A stretch of DNA of 64,000 nucleotides from Casuarius casuarius. Lineage: Eukaryota > Chordata > Aves > Casuariiformes > Casuariidae. The translations under genes and the position numbers were made by a program. Where the stretch lies: contig PTFA01000041.1 of assembly GCA_003342895.1 (NCBI GenBank), positions 5,373,423 through 5,437,422 on the forward strand. Reading direction: 5' to 3'. Shown here piece after piece: positions 1-50,600 of the stretch (position 1 is its first letter; each line of letters starts with the position of its first letter). Under the pieces are notes generated by a model. It was given only the letters and a program-made list of their open reading frames with translations, made no database searches and had not been told where the DNA came from.

Positions 1-36124
<36,124 letters not shown>

Positions 36125-38740
36125 CTGCAGAAAAATTAAACAAGTCAGACAACATCATATAATAATTAAAACAATATCTTTGACTTCTTCAATTTAAACT
36201 TTGTACACTGTTGTGACACAATGGCATAGCAACATGAAGAACAATAAAAAAGTCAAATTCACAAGCCTTATTTTTAATATTATGGAGCATAACATTAAAG
36301 TTGCACAAATAGCCCATAACGTAATACCAGCTTATCTAATAACATCGTGCCTCACGAAGCTAATCGCCTTACTATGGTGCACATTTAACAGTGCCAAGTG
36401 AGGAAAGTGACTTTTCCACAATCTTTTTTTTTTTCTTTTTTTGAGGGGGGGGTGGGTTCTGTTTGGGTATTTCAACTGTAACTGAGAATTTTAGGCAGGA
36501 ACACACTGAATGTATTACCAGTGTATACTGGCAGTTTGTATCTCATGTTCACCTCAAACTTTCAAGAGACATTTTTGGTGTTATATTTAAAAACCCACAA
36601 AACCCAAAAGCTTTGATCAAGATGACAAAAAGAAAACACTTCTAAACACAGAGCATTATGCAGAGCCTGTGCAGCTTATCGTACTGTGCAGCAGGACAAA
36701 CAGACTGAGTCTTTCAACTAAGACACAACTTGAAAATACAGAAGCTATGTTAATACATTTCTATTAAAAATATTGGAAAAGATTTAGTGAAAGAAAAAAT
36801 TAAATTAGGGAAATAAAACTAGAAAAAAAGGTAAGAGAAGTAAAAAAAGGGAGGGAGGTGAGAAAGGCAAAACTGTGAAGGCCTCTTCTTTCTGTTTCTA
36901 GTTACCTCTGTCCTATGCACCTAATCTAGGAAGGACCTGATGTGTGACATTCCATGCACAAAGCAAGTCTAATTCTTGCTCAGAAAGATGTCATCCTAAG
37001 ACTAAAACAAACAGTGAGAAGAATGCTCCTATTTCCATGTTATACAGACAGGCAAGTGACCCTTAACTTGTCTTCCCAAATTGTCAAGGTCAGAAGAAAG
37101 CTAGCTAGCTAGTGACAAACAGATTTTTAGCAAAACAAACATTTTTATCAAGTAAAGAATCAAATGATACGATGGAAAACTACATACCTACACAACCAAC
37201 TGACTGCCTGAACCACTATTGGCTCTTTACTTTTCTCAGGCACATTAGTTCTCTCTCATATCCACAGGATATGCAATTTCTCATTTTTTAGGGGAAAAAA
37301 ACAGACAGACAAACAAACAAAACAAACCTAACTTGTACACTGAAATTGCATCCTGACTAGTTAACCAAGCTCGTTAACTGCTGTGAATTCAGGAACGTCA
37401 GAGGGTTGTTTTCCTCTCCCTGCAATACAACAATTTCCATTTAAAATGTAATCAATATATTACCCGCATTTGCCTTGATTTCATACAACAATGGAGTTGC
37501 AACTAAATAACACCAAGGAAATGGTATTATCCTAGGTTTTATGAACAGGAAACTTTTTCAAGCAAAAGAACTAGCAATCAGTAAATGATACATGAATATT
37601 TTCAGTTCAGTAGAAACATGAATTGTTGCATGTTCAACACAGCTATTACTGTGTTTGGGGAAAAAAATCTCCAATTCTGATATGACAGTAGTGACATACT
37701 AAACAGAAAATTAACCAAACTGACAAACAAAGCAACTAGATACAGTACATCCACCAAAGTAAGTTGAAAAACACAATGTGGTGTATGTTTCAAAGAAACA
37801 TGAACCTCAGCAGGATAAGTAAATTACAGCAAAGCCCACTTCCTGGAAAAAAGTGGTTTTCATCTATAAGCTTTAATATAATTATTCCAGAAAACACAAG
37901 AACAGTTGCAGATGACCCTAAGCAGAAATTATCATGGTTCACAAGAATCCAAAGAATCCTAAGAAATTCTGGGAGCATGCTTAGTTGAGTGTTATATATT
38001 ATGTTACAGGTTGCTCCCCCTGCAACTCACTGTTGGTAACTTTAAGCAAAAAGGTGCATTCCTTCAAAGACAAGCAAAATTGAGGGGAGGAAGGAAGGGT
38101 GAAGTCTTCCCCACAGCACATCACATAGAATCAGTAACATTGTATTTAGTATCACCAAAATATGTAATAAGTGAAGCACTATGGATCCATATATGCATAA
38201 AGGTATCCAAGTCTTAAATGGCTTAAGATAGAGCTGACTGGAATTTGGCACTTTGTGCCAGCTTTCATGGTGATATGAATTTAGAATTACTTTATATAAA
38301 CATTAACAAATTCAGTAAGACTTTTTTCCGTAAGACACTGGGTTTTGGTGGGTCTGCTGTACTTCAGTGCTTGCAGCGTGCAGGCTTACCAGATTAGCAT
38401 ATTAAATGCCCTGCACTGATGCAAGCGCTCTCAGGGGTAAAAATTACACCAGAGCAGAACACCAACCCTAGGGTTTATGCTATTCAGGCAGTGGGAAACC
38501 ATACCTGTTTGACAAGGCCCAGGGTAAGCAGATATTGTTGAAACACATTTACATATAAAGATAGTGAAAGGATGTTGCTTCCTTCACCCCAGTCTTTAAA
38601 ACTATTGTCACACTGAACATAGTTGCCCACTGTTAAGCAAATGCTATTATACCCAATATCCACACACATAAACGCAGACTTTGGACCAACGTCCAGACGC
38701 CCTCAAATTTCCAGCCTGCTTAAACATCTCAAGAAGTGGG
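36125..38740 (-). other. CUL2 intron 1 (5' untranslated region to first coding exon)
   Basis: Runs from the exon 2 acceptor back toward the CpG island. Homopolymer T and G runs are present near 36.43 kb. No further exon or repeat family is recognised. The upstream boundary is unknown because exon 1 is not visible. Confidence 0.65.
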
Positions 38741-40090
38741 TAATTAGGAGCCGCAGCGGCGGGGGTACGAGCAGAGGAAAGAGCACCCGCGCCGGACACG
38801 GCCGCCCCCGCAGAGCCCCGCCGAGCCCCGGGCGGCCGCGCTCCCGGCCGCGGGCTCCGCGCCCTCTCGCACCGAAACAAAAGCGAAACCGGCCGCAGCG
38901 GCGGCGGCNNNNNNNNNNNNNNNNNNNNNNNNNNNNNNNNNNNNNNNNNNNNNNNNNNNNNNNNNNNNNNNNNNNNNNNNNNNNNNNNNNNNNNNNNNNN
39001 NNNNNNNNNNNNNNNNNNNNNNNNNNNNNNNNNNNNNNNNNNNNNNNNNNNNNNNNNNNNNNNNNNNNNNNNNNNNNNNNNNNNNNNNNNNNNNNNNNNN
39101 NNNNNNNNNNNNNNNNNNNNNNNNNNNNNNNNNNNNNNNNNNNNNNNNNNNNNNNNNNNNNNNNNNNNNNNNNNNNNNNNNNNNNNNNNNNNNNNNNNNN
39201 NNNNNNNNNNNNNNNNNNNNNNNNNNNNNNNNNNNNNNNNNNNNNNNNNNNNNNNNNNNNNNNNNNNNNNNNNNNNNNNNNNNNNNNNNNNNNNNNNNNN
39301 NNNNNNNNNNNNNNNNNNNNNNNNNNNNNNNNNNNNNNNNNNNNNNNNNNNNNNNNNNNNNNNNNNNNNNNNNNNNNNNNNNNNNNNNNNNNNNNNNNNN
39401 NNNNNNNNNNNNNNNNNNNNNNNNNNNNNNNNNNNNNNNNNNNNNNNNNNNNNNNNNNNNNNNNNNNNNNNNNNNNNNNNNNNNNNNNNNNNNNNNNNNN
39501 NNNNNNNNNNNNNNNNNNNNNNNNNNNNNNNNNNNNNNNNNNNNNNNNNNNNNNNNNNNNNNNNNNNNNNNNNNNNNNNNNNNNNNNNNNNNNNNNNNNN
39601 NNNNNNNNNNNNNNNNNNNNNNNNNNNNNNNNNNNNNNNNNNNNNNNNNNNNNNNNNNNNNNNNNNNNNNNNNNNNNNNNNNNNNNNNNNNNNNNNNNNN
39701 NNNNNNNNNNNNNNNNNNNNNNNNNNNNNNNNNNNNNNNNNNNNNNNNNNNNNNNNNNNNNNNNNNNNNNNNNNNNNNNNNNNNNNNNNNNNNNNNNNNN
39801 NCGGGACGGGGACGCGCCCGCGCTCGCCCCTCCGCGCCCGTCCGCCGGCCCCGGCACTCCCCGCCGCCCCCGTCCCTCCGGGGAGGGCGAGCTGTGGCGA
39901 GGAGCCCTGCCCGGGGCGGGCGCGGGGGTCCTGGCCCCCTTCGTTAGCTGCGCTTCCCTGGAGGATGGAGGCGCCCAGCGCGGCGCGGCCTCCCCGTGGA
40001 GGGAGCGAGGGGGGCGCAGCCTCCGGTGCCCGGTTGCCTCGCCGCCTCCTCGGGCTCCTCTGCGCTTTGTTTTCCTTCCCAAGAAACAAT
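38740..40090 (-). promoter_or_regulatory. CUL2: CpG island, CUL2 promoter and presumed untranslated exon 1 (interrupted by gap)
   Basis: GC content rises sharply with dense CG dinucleotides on both sides of the gap at 38909-39801. It lies 2.6 kb upstream of the CUL2 start-codon exon, which has a 3' splice acceptor before its ATG, so a separate 5' exon must exist upstream. This is the only island in that direction before CREM. No convincing splice donor is visible in the sequenced part, so exon 1 is probably in the gap. Confidence 0.8.
38909..39801. other. Assembly gap (893 N)
   Basis: Run of N inside the CUL2 CpG island. Long open frames spanning it are artefacts of reading through N. Confidence 1.
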
Positions 40091-43000
40091 AACAACAACA
40101 AAGTTTTTAAAGGGAAATAAATGAGTGAAACCACAGTGGAGACGAGGTGGTTGCCAGCCACCGCGTGCGCTGACCATGTACCTGTTCTGTGGCAGAGGTG
40201 ACTGGTGTGTGATTATGCAGGCACCTTTGGGGCGAGCAGCCGGGGAGCTGTGCGGGCTGGCCCTGTGCTCGCCCAGCCCTCGGCCTTGCTGGCTCCAACA
40301 AGCCTCCTCCACCTCACTGTGGAGCAAAACATGGGCCTGTTCCCTGAGGCTTGTCGTAAGCATATGTTTTAAGGCTGTCTCATCAGTTTTTGTGGCAGAA
40401 ATGCTGTGGATTGACAGATGAGAGCTTATGAAATATACCAGAAAACATATAAAACCTTAACAAGTTGGGTGTGAAAGTTTTACCATGTCTCAGCAAGGTG
40501 TTTGGCACATGGATACCTATCCCCATTCCTAAGAGCAGGATAGGGAGATCTGATTCTGAGAGGTGTTTCTCTTTCCCCTCTATGGTTGTGGAGTAGTTTA
40601 CATGCAACACTACAGAAATTCACACTTGAATTATAGTGTGGCAGTTTCTTGCATCTTATGCCGGGAAAATCTACTTTCCAGCTTCTAGCTCTCCAGAGCT
40701 GATTCATTCTTACAGGCTCAAACAACTTTCAAGTACTCTTTTTAGTAACTCTTTATCCCTTTCAAGGGTAAAGACTGCGCTTCTCGCTCTGTTTTTCCCC
40801 TAAGTGCATGTGTACCATTAGACCATATAGAATACTTTTTAAATACTTGCTTTTTATTTCCTTTGTAAAAGGTATCCATGCTTGTTCAGCATAAATCTCC
40901 TAGCTGTTTTTTGTTTCCTGTTCAGAAGTTCTGGAATTTGAGGGATAGGAGGACAATGAAGAAAATCCAACAGTCAAACAGCATCATGAAAGAAGGATGA
41001 AAAATTAAATTCACTGTAGTAATTGTTAATATAATTGCTGCATTGCTCAAAATAAAATGCATTTATAGTTTTAATTCTCTTCTTTGTTACTTGGAGTCTG
41101 TTACATGCCAGAGGGAAATCTATGTTTGATTTCAACCCACAGGTTGGTTACCTTGTTTGTTTGTTTAACTATGGGAATGCAACACAGCTGCTGTTATTTT
41201 GCAAGACAGTTTTCATACCTGTATCCTCCTTTACCTGCCATTCAAATACTCTTTTTTTTTTTCTTCTGCCCAACTAAAAACAGCAATACTGGAAATTCAC
41301 AGCTGGTGTAGTGAGGTTATGTTTTGAAAAATTGTTCAAAATTCTTTTAGAATTCTCACTGTAACTTCCACATCAAACTTCTTCAGGTTTTTTAAACTTT
41401 TGTTTATTGACTTAAAAGAACAAACCAATAATACTACCTTAAACTTACCCTGGAATCAATGCAAATGATACTGTATGTTACATTGCATCACCGATAACAA
41501 AAGGTCGGCAAATGGAGCATAGGGGTTGATATCATTCCCACTGAAATATGTTTATTTCCCTATTGATATCACTGAAAGCAGAGGGGGACAGAAACATAGC
41601 CAGAGATGTATTTCTAAGGTGTGTGTGTAAAACCACTGATTTCAAATTCTTAAATATCTTTTTTTCCTTTCTTATGGAAAAATGTTAACTTAGGCTGCTT
41701 ATTCTTAAGTAGGTCCAGTTCCTAAGCTCTGCAGAAGCAAGCTTAAATATTCCTTGAATAAAGAGGTATTTTATTAGCAAATAGAAAATTAAGTTCCAAA
41801 GACCTTTGGTAAAAGTGCTAACTCTGTAGTCTACGTGTTGAATAAAAGGCTCACATCACTGCACATTTCTGTAACTCATACAAAGTGTATGTATGTGTCA
41901 GGTTTATATAATTATGGTACTACAAAACACCTTAATTCTATTTATATTCAGAAAGCATAATGCCTAATTGACCTTAAATTTACAAAATATGAGTGTTTTA
42001 GGTTCTCGGTTTGCCAGTGGTCTTACAACGGGCAGCTGTTACAAAATTGCCAAAATTTTGTAATAATCAGGTCATTAAATCAGCAGGTAGTTCACCCGCT
42101 GAACTTACAATGCTAATGGTTTTTGCTATACAGGATCAAAAGTCCAAAGTAAACCCCCTGAAAATAGTCTGATGTGGATGTCAGGTCCTCAGCACCGACA
42201 GTTCTTGTCTTTGGATGTGCTCCTATTGCATCACACTAGCCAGCGCAGAGCTAGCCAAAGGGAAATCGAAGTGAAAATGGTTGTTAACATGATAAACACC
42301 CAGAATGTTTCCTGGAAATCTCCTTTTCCATCCATCCACCACATAACGTATTCAGTGCATTTGCTTTCAAACTAGAAGAGAGTAGTGAGCAATATTATGA
42401 TAACAGATCTTTTATTAGGAAATTCTATTACAGGCTAATTGCGCGTCTACACGGTAGATGTCTACAGGTCAGCTAATTACTTTAGACCCCTTTTATATTT
42501 AGTGGAGAGAAATAGGCAATTCATTTACCTCATTTTGGATTTCTACATTAGGGTGGGATAAATAGCATCCTAGACTCCACTGACTCTAAATGAAGCTTCA
42601 TGAGACTGGGTCAGATAAACTGCATCCTAAGTGTCTCATTTAAAATGTGTAGTATCAATCTTAATTATGACTATGAATTGCTGCTGTGAATTTATTTATT
42701 AATACATGCCAGACTTTAAGACCCTCTAGTACCTGCTGCTAAACAGAGCTGATACAACTTTTTTCCTGTCAAAGTGGAACATGGTTCATCTTTGAAAATT
42801 AAATTTCAAATTCAAATTTTAAAAGGAGTTGATGGTATTTAAGGCAGGATTTGTAGAATTGCCTAAGCGAAGTAGAAAAAATCACTTAGGTGAATTGAAA
42901 GTCAAGGATATACATGCTTCCACAGCATTTCACTGAAAAATTAAAATAATGTGAAAGGTATTACAGAAAAACTAGGCATGTTAAGAAGTTTCTCAAAAAA

Positions 43001-43028
43001 TATGTCAATATTTGTATGTCAATATTTG
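43001..43028. repeat. 14-base tandem duplication
   Basis: Two perfect copies of TATGTCAATATTTG in the intergenic region. Confidence 0.9.
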
Positions 43029-46000
43029 TATTTTATTGCAACTGAAAAAGGGTCAGTTTAGAGTGTACAGTATAAGTACGTACAGATATGTAGTTTTCTG
43101 GAAAAAAAGAGATATTTGTTTCAGGAAGCTCTCCATCATTCAAATGATTCATAACTCTATTAAAAAAATTCCTTTTCCTGTTTTCAAAGCAAGCCCTTAT
43201 CCGTTTCATTTCCAGGACTTACAACTTTTTCTTTTGTCTTTAATAATTTTCTATTTCTTAATTAATTTTGTTAATGCTTTCTGGACTTTTTAAACACCAT
43301 TTTAATTTTCTCTAATGTCAACCTAATAACCTTTCTTTTCCTATTTTGCTGATTTAACTTCTTTCTGTTTAGCTTTCTTGTGACTTTGTTTTAGCTTTTG
43401 ATTACTCTTTTTTTTTTTTTGCAAGTAAGTGTTGCATTCTATCTCTGGTACTCTTCTCTTTTTGTAGGATCAATGTCTCGTTTTTAGTGGTGGCAGTAGC
43501 AACAAGCCTGTGAAATTAAACTCTTGGAAGTGAGATATATAATGGCACAATTACATTAATTGTGCTATGTGAATGTATTAATTGTATAAGATCATATTAT
43601 ATATCACAACAGTTAGATGGCAGCTAATGAAAAGCATTCTCAGCTATCCACAACCCAAACTTTGCACAGTATACATTTTTTAAATTTCTGTTACGTAGGG
43701 AAGCATCATCCTGAGCTAACTGCTGTGAACTGGAAACACCGATGCAGGAAGACATTTTTGAGTCCACTAATTTTGGGTGCTCACCTTGGGAAAATCGTGT
43801 TTTGATTCTTCTGAGATGATGAATATTCACAATTTTCATGGACTTTAATTTAAGTACCAAATCCTCAGCTCTTTTGCAAATTATGTCCTGGAAGCCTGCA
43901 GTTGGGAAACCAAGGTTAGGGAAACGCAATTAGGAGGAAGAACATGAACATCCATTATTGCTTTTTATGTAAGGTATTTTTTTAAAAAAAGTCCTTCAAT
44001 TTTAAATGTGTTTAGGAGATAACAATATCTAAATGCTAAAAGGGACTTTGGAACATCTGAGTAGACACCCTTCTAATTGCATAAAATGTCTTTGACAAGA
44101 CGGCTGAGAGTCATCAGCTGAAATTATATGGTGAGGTGGTGCTGGCATCTGAGCTAGCACGTGGGAAGCTCTCCTGCGTGTGCCCATGGACTCGTCCCAT
44201 CACTCTCACCACGCTGCTCACCTTTCTCAAAGAACACAAAAGTTCTGCAGTCCACTAAGAAATAATTGTAACACATCAGCTCAGTGCAAGACTAAAACTT
44301 GTGTATGTGCTTTACATGACTGGATATATGATTTACGTATGAGTGGATTTAATTGAATATAACCTTACAGCAGGGCTGTTCCTACTTGTGAGATCTAGAT
44401 GTTCACCAGGTGAATTAGGCCTGCTCTGCAGACATGCCCAAGGATATTAGCCAAGAAAGTTGCCATCTGACAAAGCTTGATCAATTATAAGTGTGTTCAA
44501 CAACCTTAGCAATAAGTCTTGCTATATTTCTCGATGACAGTGAATGCCCAGGCCTGCTTTAAATCCCGCTTAACCTGGACTCAGTGTTATCTTTGAGCAG
44601 TTGTCGTTAGTGCAGTCAGTGGGTAGCAGAGATTGAATGTCCAGCAGTTTTATAGGATGCTCCTGGGCAGAAGTCAGTTTCTTCACAGTAAATGCTTATC
44701 AATTCTTGGTTACAGTAGTGAGCTACATGGGTTAATTTGTATTGTATGCATTTTAGAAGGTAAAAACAAGAGTCAGCTGTGTCATCAGGTCATCTAAATG
44801 CCACAGGTCCTATACAAATTCAATGTATTCCATGATTACATCTGCTCTCTGTTTATCATGCTAACCAGCATTCCAATACTTCCTGAAATTCCCTTGTTGT
44901 TTATGTGTATTTGTTTTCTCTTATCTGATGTTTCTCTATCAATTTGCATCAACCTGTTTGCTTTTGTCTTAGATAATAAATTCTCTTGGCAGGAGTTGTC
45001 TCTCTTGTTTATGCTTATGCTACATCTAACACAGTGCTATTCTGGTCCAAAATTCAGAATCCTGTGAGCCTATGGTAATACAAATAATATACAAAATACA
45101 CAAGTATATGACCTACTGCTTTAATTAACTTTTTTTTAAAAATTGCAATCTGAACTGAGAGCAAATAGTCCACGTTTCCCATACCCCCACTCCATTTGCA
45201 AATACCATCCATGTTATTATCTGTTTTTTCCTTCTCCTTTTGAATCCTTCTATTTATACAGGAACAGATCCTTTATCCATTTTCATGTACAAAAAGAGAG
45301 TATTGGCTAAACTGTGCAGCCAGTTACTTTTTGCCTCCTCTTCCCTTGCAACCACAACCTCTAGTTTGTGCAAAATGTTTATGCTGGGTTAAACGAACAT
45401 ATTTATAATAAACTTTCACTATATGAATTACTCAGTCTGCATTATCACTGCAGATAATACTATCAAAATAATTTAAGAATACCATTTGTTTTCTAAATAA
45501 TTATGTATTTAATGTTAAAAAATTCCAGTTGATTGTTAAGATCAATTTACCTTGGGTCTAATCCACAGAACATAAGGAAAGTATGCTGAAAATTATACAA
45601 AACCTGGGTCATGTCTAGCAGAATGCACAGATTATTAAGGCTTGCTTTCACCTTGTCTTCTGAAAAAAAAAGGCCTTACAATTTAGTTCTTAGAACTCAG
45701 GTTGTTTTCTCTGTTAGTTTGTGTACCAATATACTGTTACTAGTAATTTCCCTTGTAAGCTTCCAATTGTTTTCAACTAGAATCTGTAAAATATGTATTC
45801 AATATGCTGGTATTTGGCAGGATATTCTTTGGAACAAATAAACTGTATGTTCAGTGTTAGAAGAAAATTAAATATTTTTTACACTCTAGTTTGTTTTCTA
45901 GAGACCATATTTTAACAATAGCAGATTAATACATGGAAAATATTAGCACAGTGTAACACAATAGCAGCATACTGTCTTCATATGTACAAAAATATTGAAA

Positions 46001-46505
46001 CTCCTTCCAGGTTATTTGAAGATTCTTACAGGTTAGAGATAATGAGTAGCTATACTTTTAGGTATAGTAAACCTGAAACTGCAAGAAATTAAAACATTTT
46101 AGCTGATTACAGACCAGAATATGAACTTTACAAGAGCTAGCGATAGTAGTAAACTCCTAGTCACATTATTTCATTTCTAACTAGTTATCTGATTATTGTT
46201 TTACTGTTTTATCTTTGCTTTGTAATGATACTATGAGATACATGAAATCAGGACTGAACTTCTATTTCATTACAAATATTTTAGCTCCAGATTTTATTGT
46301 GGCTTGCTTTGTCTTTCATTTGGTGACATGTAAAATATGAGTATGAATTGAATGCACAGTTTGTGATTATAAAAAGTCCAAAGTAATAAAGCATTCTTGT
46401 AGCTTTGTTTTTTATGTTTATCAAGAATTTTAAATACATGATTATTTTACCTGCTTTAAAACATTTTAATTCTTGTAAGAAATCCTAAGCCCACTGCAAT
46501 GATGT

Positions 46506-46520
46506 CCACTAGATGGCAGT
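46506..46520 (+). promoter_or_regulatory. CTCF-type motif
   Basis: CCACTAGATGGCAGT matches every position of the CTCF core CCASYAGRKGGCRSY. It lies in the intergenic space, about 6.4 kb from the CUL2 island and 8.1 kb from the CREM island, so it could act as a boundary. Binding is an inference. Confidence 0.6.
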
Positions 46521-46870
46521 GCTGAATATATTGAAAAATAGTTTAATAGTTTAAACAAGCACAACATTCACAAATTCTAAGACTAATAAAATCTAAGTCT
46601 GTTTGTTCATGAAATAGGAAAATAGATAGATGTTGACCCTACCCAACCAACATTTATTAGTTAGCCATCAACACCTTAGTTCAACTCTCATATTTGTCAT
46701 GTTCTTCCCCAGGACATAAAGTTGCTTGAATAAAGTTCTAATAAAAAAGTCATTTTTTTTTCTTCATTATTAAAAAGGTCATCAACTTTTCATGCCACTG
46801 TAGATAAACAGCTATTTTTTCATATACTATATGTGAGCAAACCTAGCCATTTTTTCTTTCCTGCATCTCT

Positions 46871-46897
46871 CCCCCCCCCCCCCCAAAAAAAAAAAAA
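46871..46897. repeat. C14-A13 homopolymer pair
   Basis: A run of fourteen C followed directly by thirteen A. Such a pair is prone to sequencing and replication slippage. Confidence 0.9.
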
Positions 46898-47646
46898 TTG
46901 CTAATAAAATTCCTCTGGAACATATTTATAGTGGCAAGTAAAACTGCATATGTAGAGCTTTTATTTAAACATACAATGAATTATAAATTGCTTATATTTC
47001 AATAGCTCTAAATCTAAATGGTTATATTTAGAGGACTTCTAAGGCATAAAATAGCTTTATATGCCAGGTGCCAAAAAGGTAAAGCCTTGCAGAGCTTTCA
47101 CTTGTGCCATTACAAGAAGTTCTATCTTCCCTGTTCAGAGAGCGCATGAGAGTACTGGCTTGTTACAGGCTGGGTTTAACCACACATAATTAGTTTACTC
47201 ACAACAAACTGCTTCCCGAGGTTCAAGTAATCATCATGTAGGAGGTTAATGTTCCTGTTAAGCACATTGCTAAACTAGCCAAACTTGGGAAAGGAGGCTA
47301 GAATAAAACAGCTCCTACTGCAGGGAGTTTGTGACCTTTTTTTTTTTTTCCTGACTTGCTGAAAATGGAGGAGCCCTGCCTGGGTCATTACGAAAGGGTT
47401 TGAATTGATTTATTGGGATTTTGTTTTCTGAATTTTATTTAGAATATAGAACGTGTTCTGAACAATGTTTACTATAGTAAATTACCTATAGTTTGCAGTT
47501 TTCATGCATTGGTTTATATGCAAAAAACCTCAAAGAGACTATGTGTTACAAAAGTGCGACTGCAGAATTGAATAGAGCCCCTGTAATACACAGAACAGGT
47601 AAAACATTACATATAATCACGTGATTGCATTGGGAAAATGAAATAG

Positions 47647-47661
47647 CCACATGAGGGCACT
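47647..47661 (+). promoter_or_regulatory. Weak CTCF-like motif
   Basis: CCACATGAGGGCACT keeps the CCAC and GGGC blocks of the CTCF core but differs in the middle. It is 1.1 kb from the perfect site and in the same orientation. Confidence 0.25.
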
Positions 47662-50600
47662 CTATGCTATCAAAGGAAAGTCAGAGAAGTTAGAGACTGA
47701 AAGTTACTTTACCCATTCTTGATTAAAAAATACATGTTTACAGTAGCAACAGTGAACCAAACAAAACATGATAATGTGGCAACTACCTTTTTTATTCTGA
47801 AGCCCTCTCCTTCCTCCTTTAATTCAGAAATTGTGTAACTGTCTTCAGATAATTCTTGCTTGTTTTAGCTGTATGACTATTCTGTCAGTGGCATCTCAGA
47901 TACTGAATCTACACATATTTTATCTGCACAGATCATGCGCACAGATCCAATCACACATGGATACAATACAATAATATCTTACTGGAAATCACGTTAAAAT
48001 AATCCTCAAAAGGAGATGCTTGTAACACAGTGGAAAAGGATTGCTTAACAAATATTGTGAGAGGGAGAAGTCTGTTTCTTCCTGTTCACTAGGCACAGTG
48101 TTTTGGAGAAAACAGTCATATAAATCTTGAATGGTTCTACTGCAGTGCTAAAAATATAAAACCTAGGATATTGTTATCTGACATCTGCTGCATGTAGGGT
48201 ATGTATCCACACATGCAGACAGAAGAAAAACATGAGAGCTCACAGATTGCACAAACCTTAATGATGATGAATCTTAGGCAATGCGATTCAACTTTGAGAG
48301 GAGGTTTAATCTGCAGAACTGTTGTTTCCAGAAAAAAAGAACAAGCAGTATCTATCTTAACTAAAGCATGATAAATAGGAAACTTTCTAGTGTCCATTTC
48401 TAAAACATCAGTTTCTGAATGAAACTAGACATCGCTAGACATCCACTCTGATTCAAGTACAGTGATAGCTTCCTCAGTTTTCAGAAGAAATGATGTAAGA
48501 AAAATATATTTGCCTTTCATGTAGTTCAGTAAAACACATTCTTCTTACTTATGGGAGACTGAAACCTCCATAGATGTGCAAAAGTAGCAGATAAATAGAA
48601 CAAGAAAACAGCTCTTAAGTAAACCAGCTGCCAAAATAGCATCATCGAGGAGATAGGTTTGTTGAGCCAGCATTTGATAAAAGAGACAAGATGGAGATTT
48701 CCTCTGCAGCAGGAAAAATGTGTCACTTTAGCCCTTGCATGTGCATTACTGGGAGATTAAGAGCTAAACGACTGTTGACATGAAGGGAATATGAAAGGTC
48801 TGTGGCATAGACTATACTGTGAATAGCTTGATAATCTCTTTTTATATTGAATACTGTTCTACTTATTTTTTTTCATTTATATCTCTCCCTTCTCTCTATA
48901 GCTCCCAGACAACTCTGCTTTGTGGCTAGCGAACTCCATTTATTCATAGTTGCTTTTGCTTTTTATTATTCCTTCTTGCTCCTGTCATTTATAGCCATCA
49001 ACAAAGCCACTACCACCAAAAACCAATCTGCTCCCTCACCATTTACAACCTACAAGTGGTAGAAAATCTATTCTATAGCCAGACTGTCAACTAAATGCAA
49101 ATTCTTAGTATTTCTAGTCATATTTTCATTATTTATTTTTGAATGAGTATGAAATCTTTACATGTTTGTCTTTTACTGCCTTCTCTGAATGGCTGATGTC
49201 ATTCACCTGTCCTTTGCGCGAGGCAGATTCTCAATACCTGTATTAGCGTCTGCCACACTATTACATTGGCTTACCTTGCTTTATATGATAAGCCCTTTGC
49301 AAAGCATGATTGTACAACAGGAAACAGATTGTGGCATGCACATTCCTATGGCATAGTATAGTCACATTCAGCTATTTGAGCCTTTTTTAAAGCTTTCAGG
49401 AAGCTTTTCATACTGGTAATCTGTTTTCAGCATAGCGATCCTATGTTGCCTATTCAGAAGACTTTTGATAGTAGAATTTTATGTATTTATATTTCAAGTA
49501 GAATTCATGCAGTTGTTTGGAAAGAGACATAAGTTTATATCCATTCTACCTGTACAGAGCAACGTTTTATACAAACCTTATACTTTCCACCAAAGGAGTT
49601 CAAAGATGTCTATACATTGTGATGTACATATTACCTCCATTTTATAGGTGAGGAAATTATTATATCAGGAAATTTTATTATTCAGTAGAGGAAATTAAAA
49701 AAATTCACGTAGTAGATCTCAATTGCCATTTTGTTTTTCTGCTGCAGCAGAAATATGATAACTTGTGTATCTTTAACTCTCTAGTCAATCCTTAAAACAT
49801 TTCTACCACCTTACACTATTGCTAAGTATTCATAATACTGTTTTTCAATTATAATCACTTCTTTCATGGAATGAATATGCAACAAGTAAGTATGTAACAA
49901 TTCAATTAGAAACATGGGGAGAATTTAGAATGGCGAGTTATTTGCCTGACTATGAGTACCTAAAGGTTTCCCCAGTTATTTCTTACTTACAGCTCCACAA
50001 GTGCTGGTAAGCTGACCTAAGAATGGGGGATGAGAAAACAGACCCTGTGAATTATGTCCTCAAGTCTCCTTCTTCTAAAGCTTTTCTCACAACCAAACCA
50101 AAAGTCAAACTGCACATTCACAAGTCGTTTGAGCTGTTTTTGTCCTTTGACTGGTGCTAAATACTGTGAACAGCTTAACTCCAGTGTACTCTGGTTTACT
50201 TTGGCATGTTTTGGTGCACTGAGAAATACGCCTTTCAAACTATCAGACACATAAGGTATTAGCTAATTGCTTGTGATTCCTGTTTAGTGTTTATAAAAAT
50301 AGATTTTGATTACAAATCCTAAAAAATTGTCAAATTAAAAAAATACATCAAAATGTTGTATTTCAGACTGTGCATCTGTGCTTTGAAGTGTGAAACACTT
50401 CAGCATTATCGTAAGTTATTGTGTAAAATCAAATCATTAGAAACCCAAGAAAATAAAAATAAAGGTATTTAATAAAAGAAATGTAAATAGATGAGTTATA
50501 GTAATATAGTATATTAGTAATATCTATATAAAGAGATATTTGGTACTCCCTTCAATGACAATAACCCCCTAACCTTCCAAATAAATAAAATCTGCAATTT

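Noticed and set aside
38623..40161. Open frames of 459-504 codons on both strands
   Set aside because: They run through 893 N bases; the real sequence parts are CG-rich island reading with no family motif.
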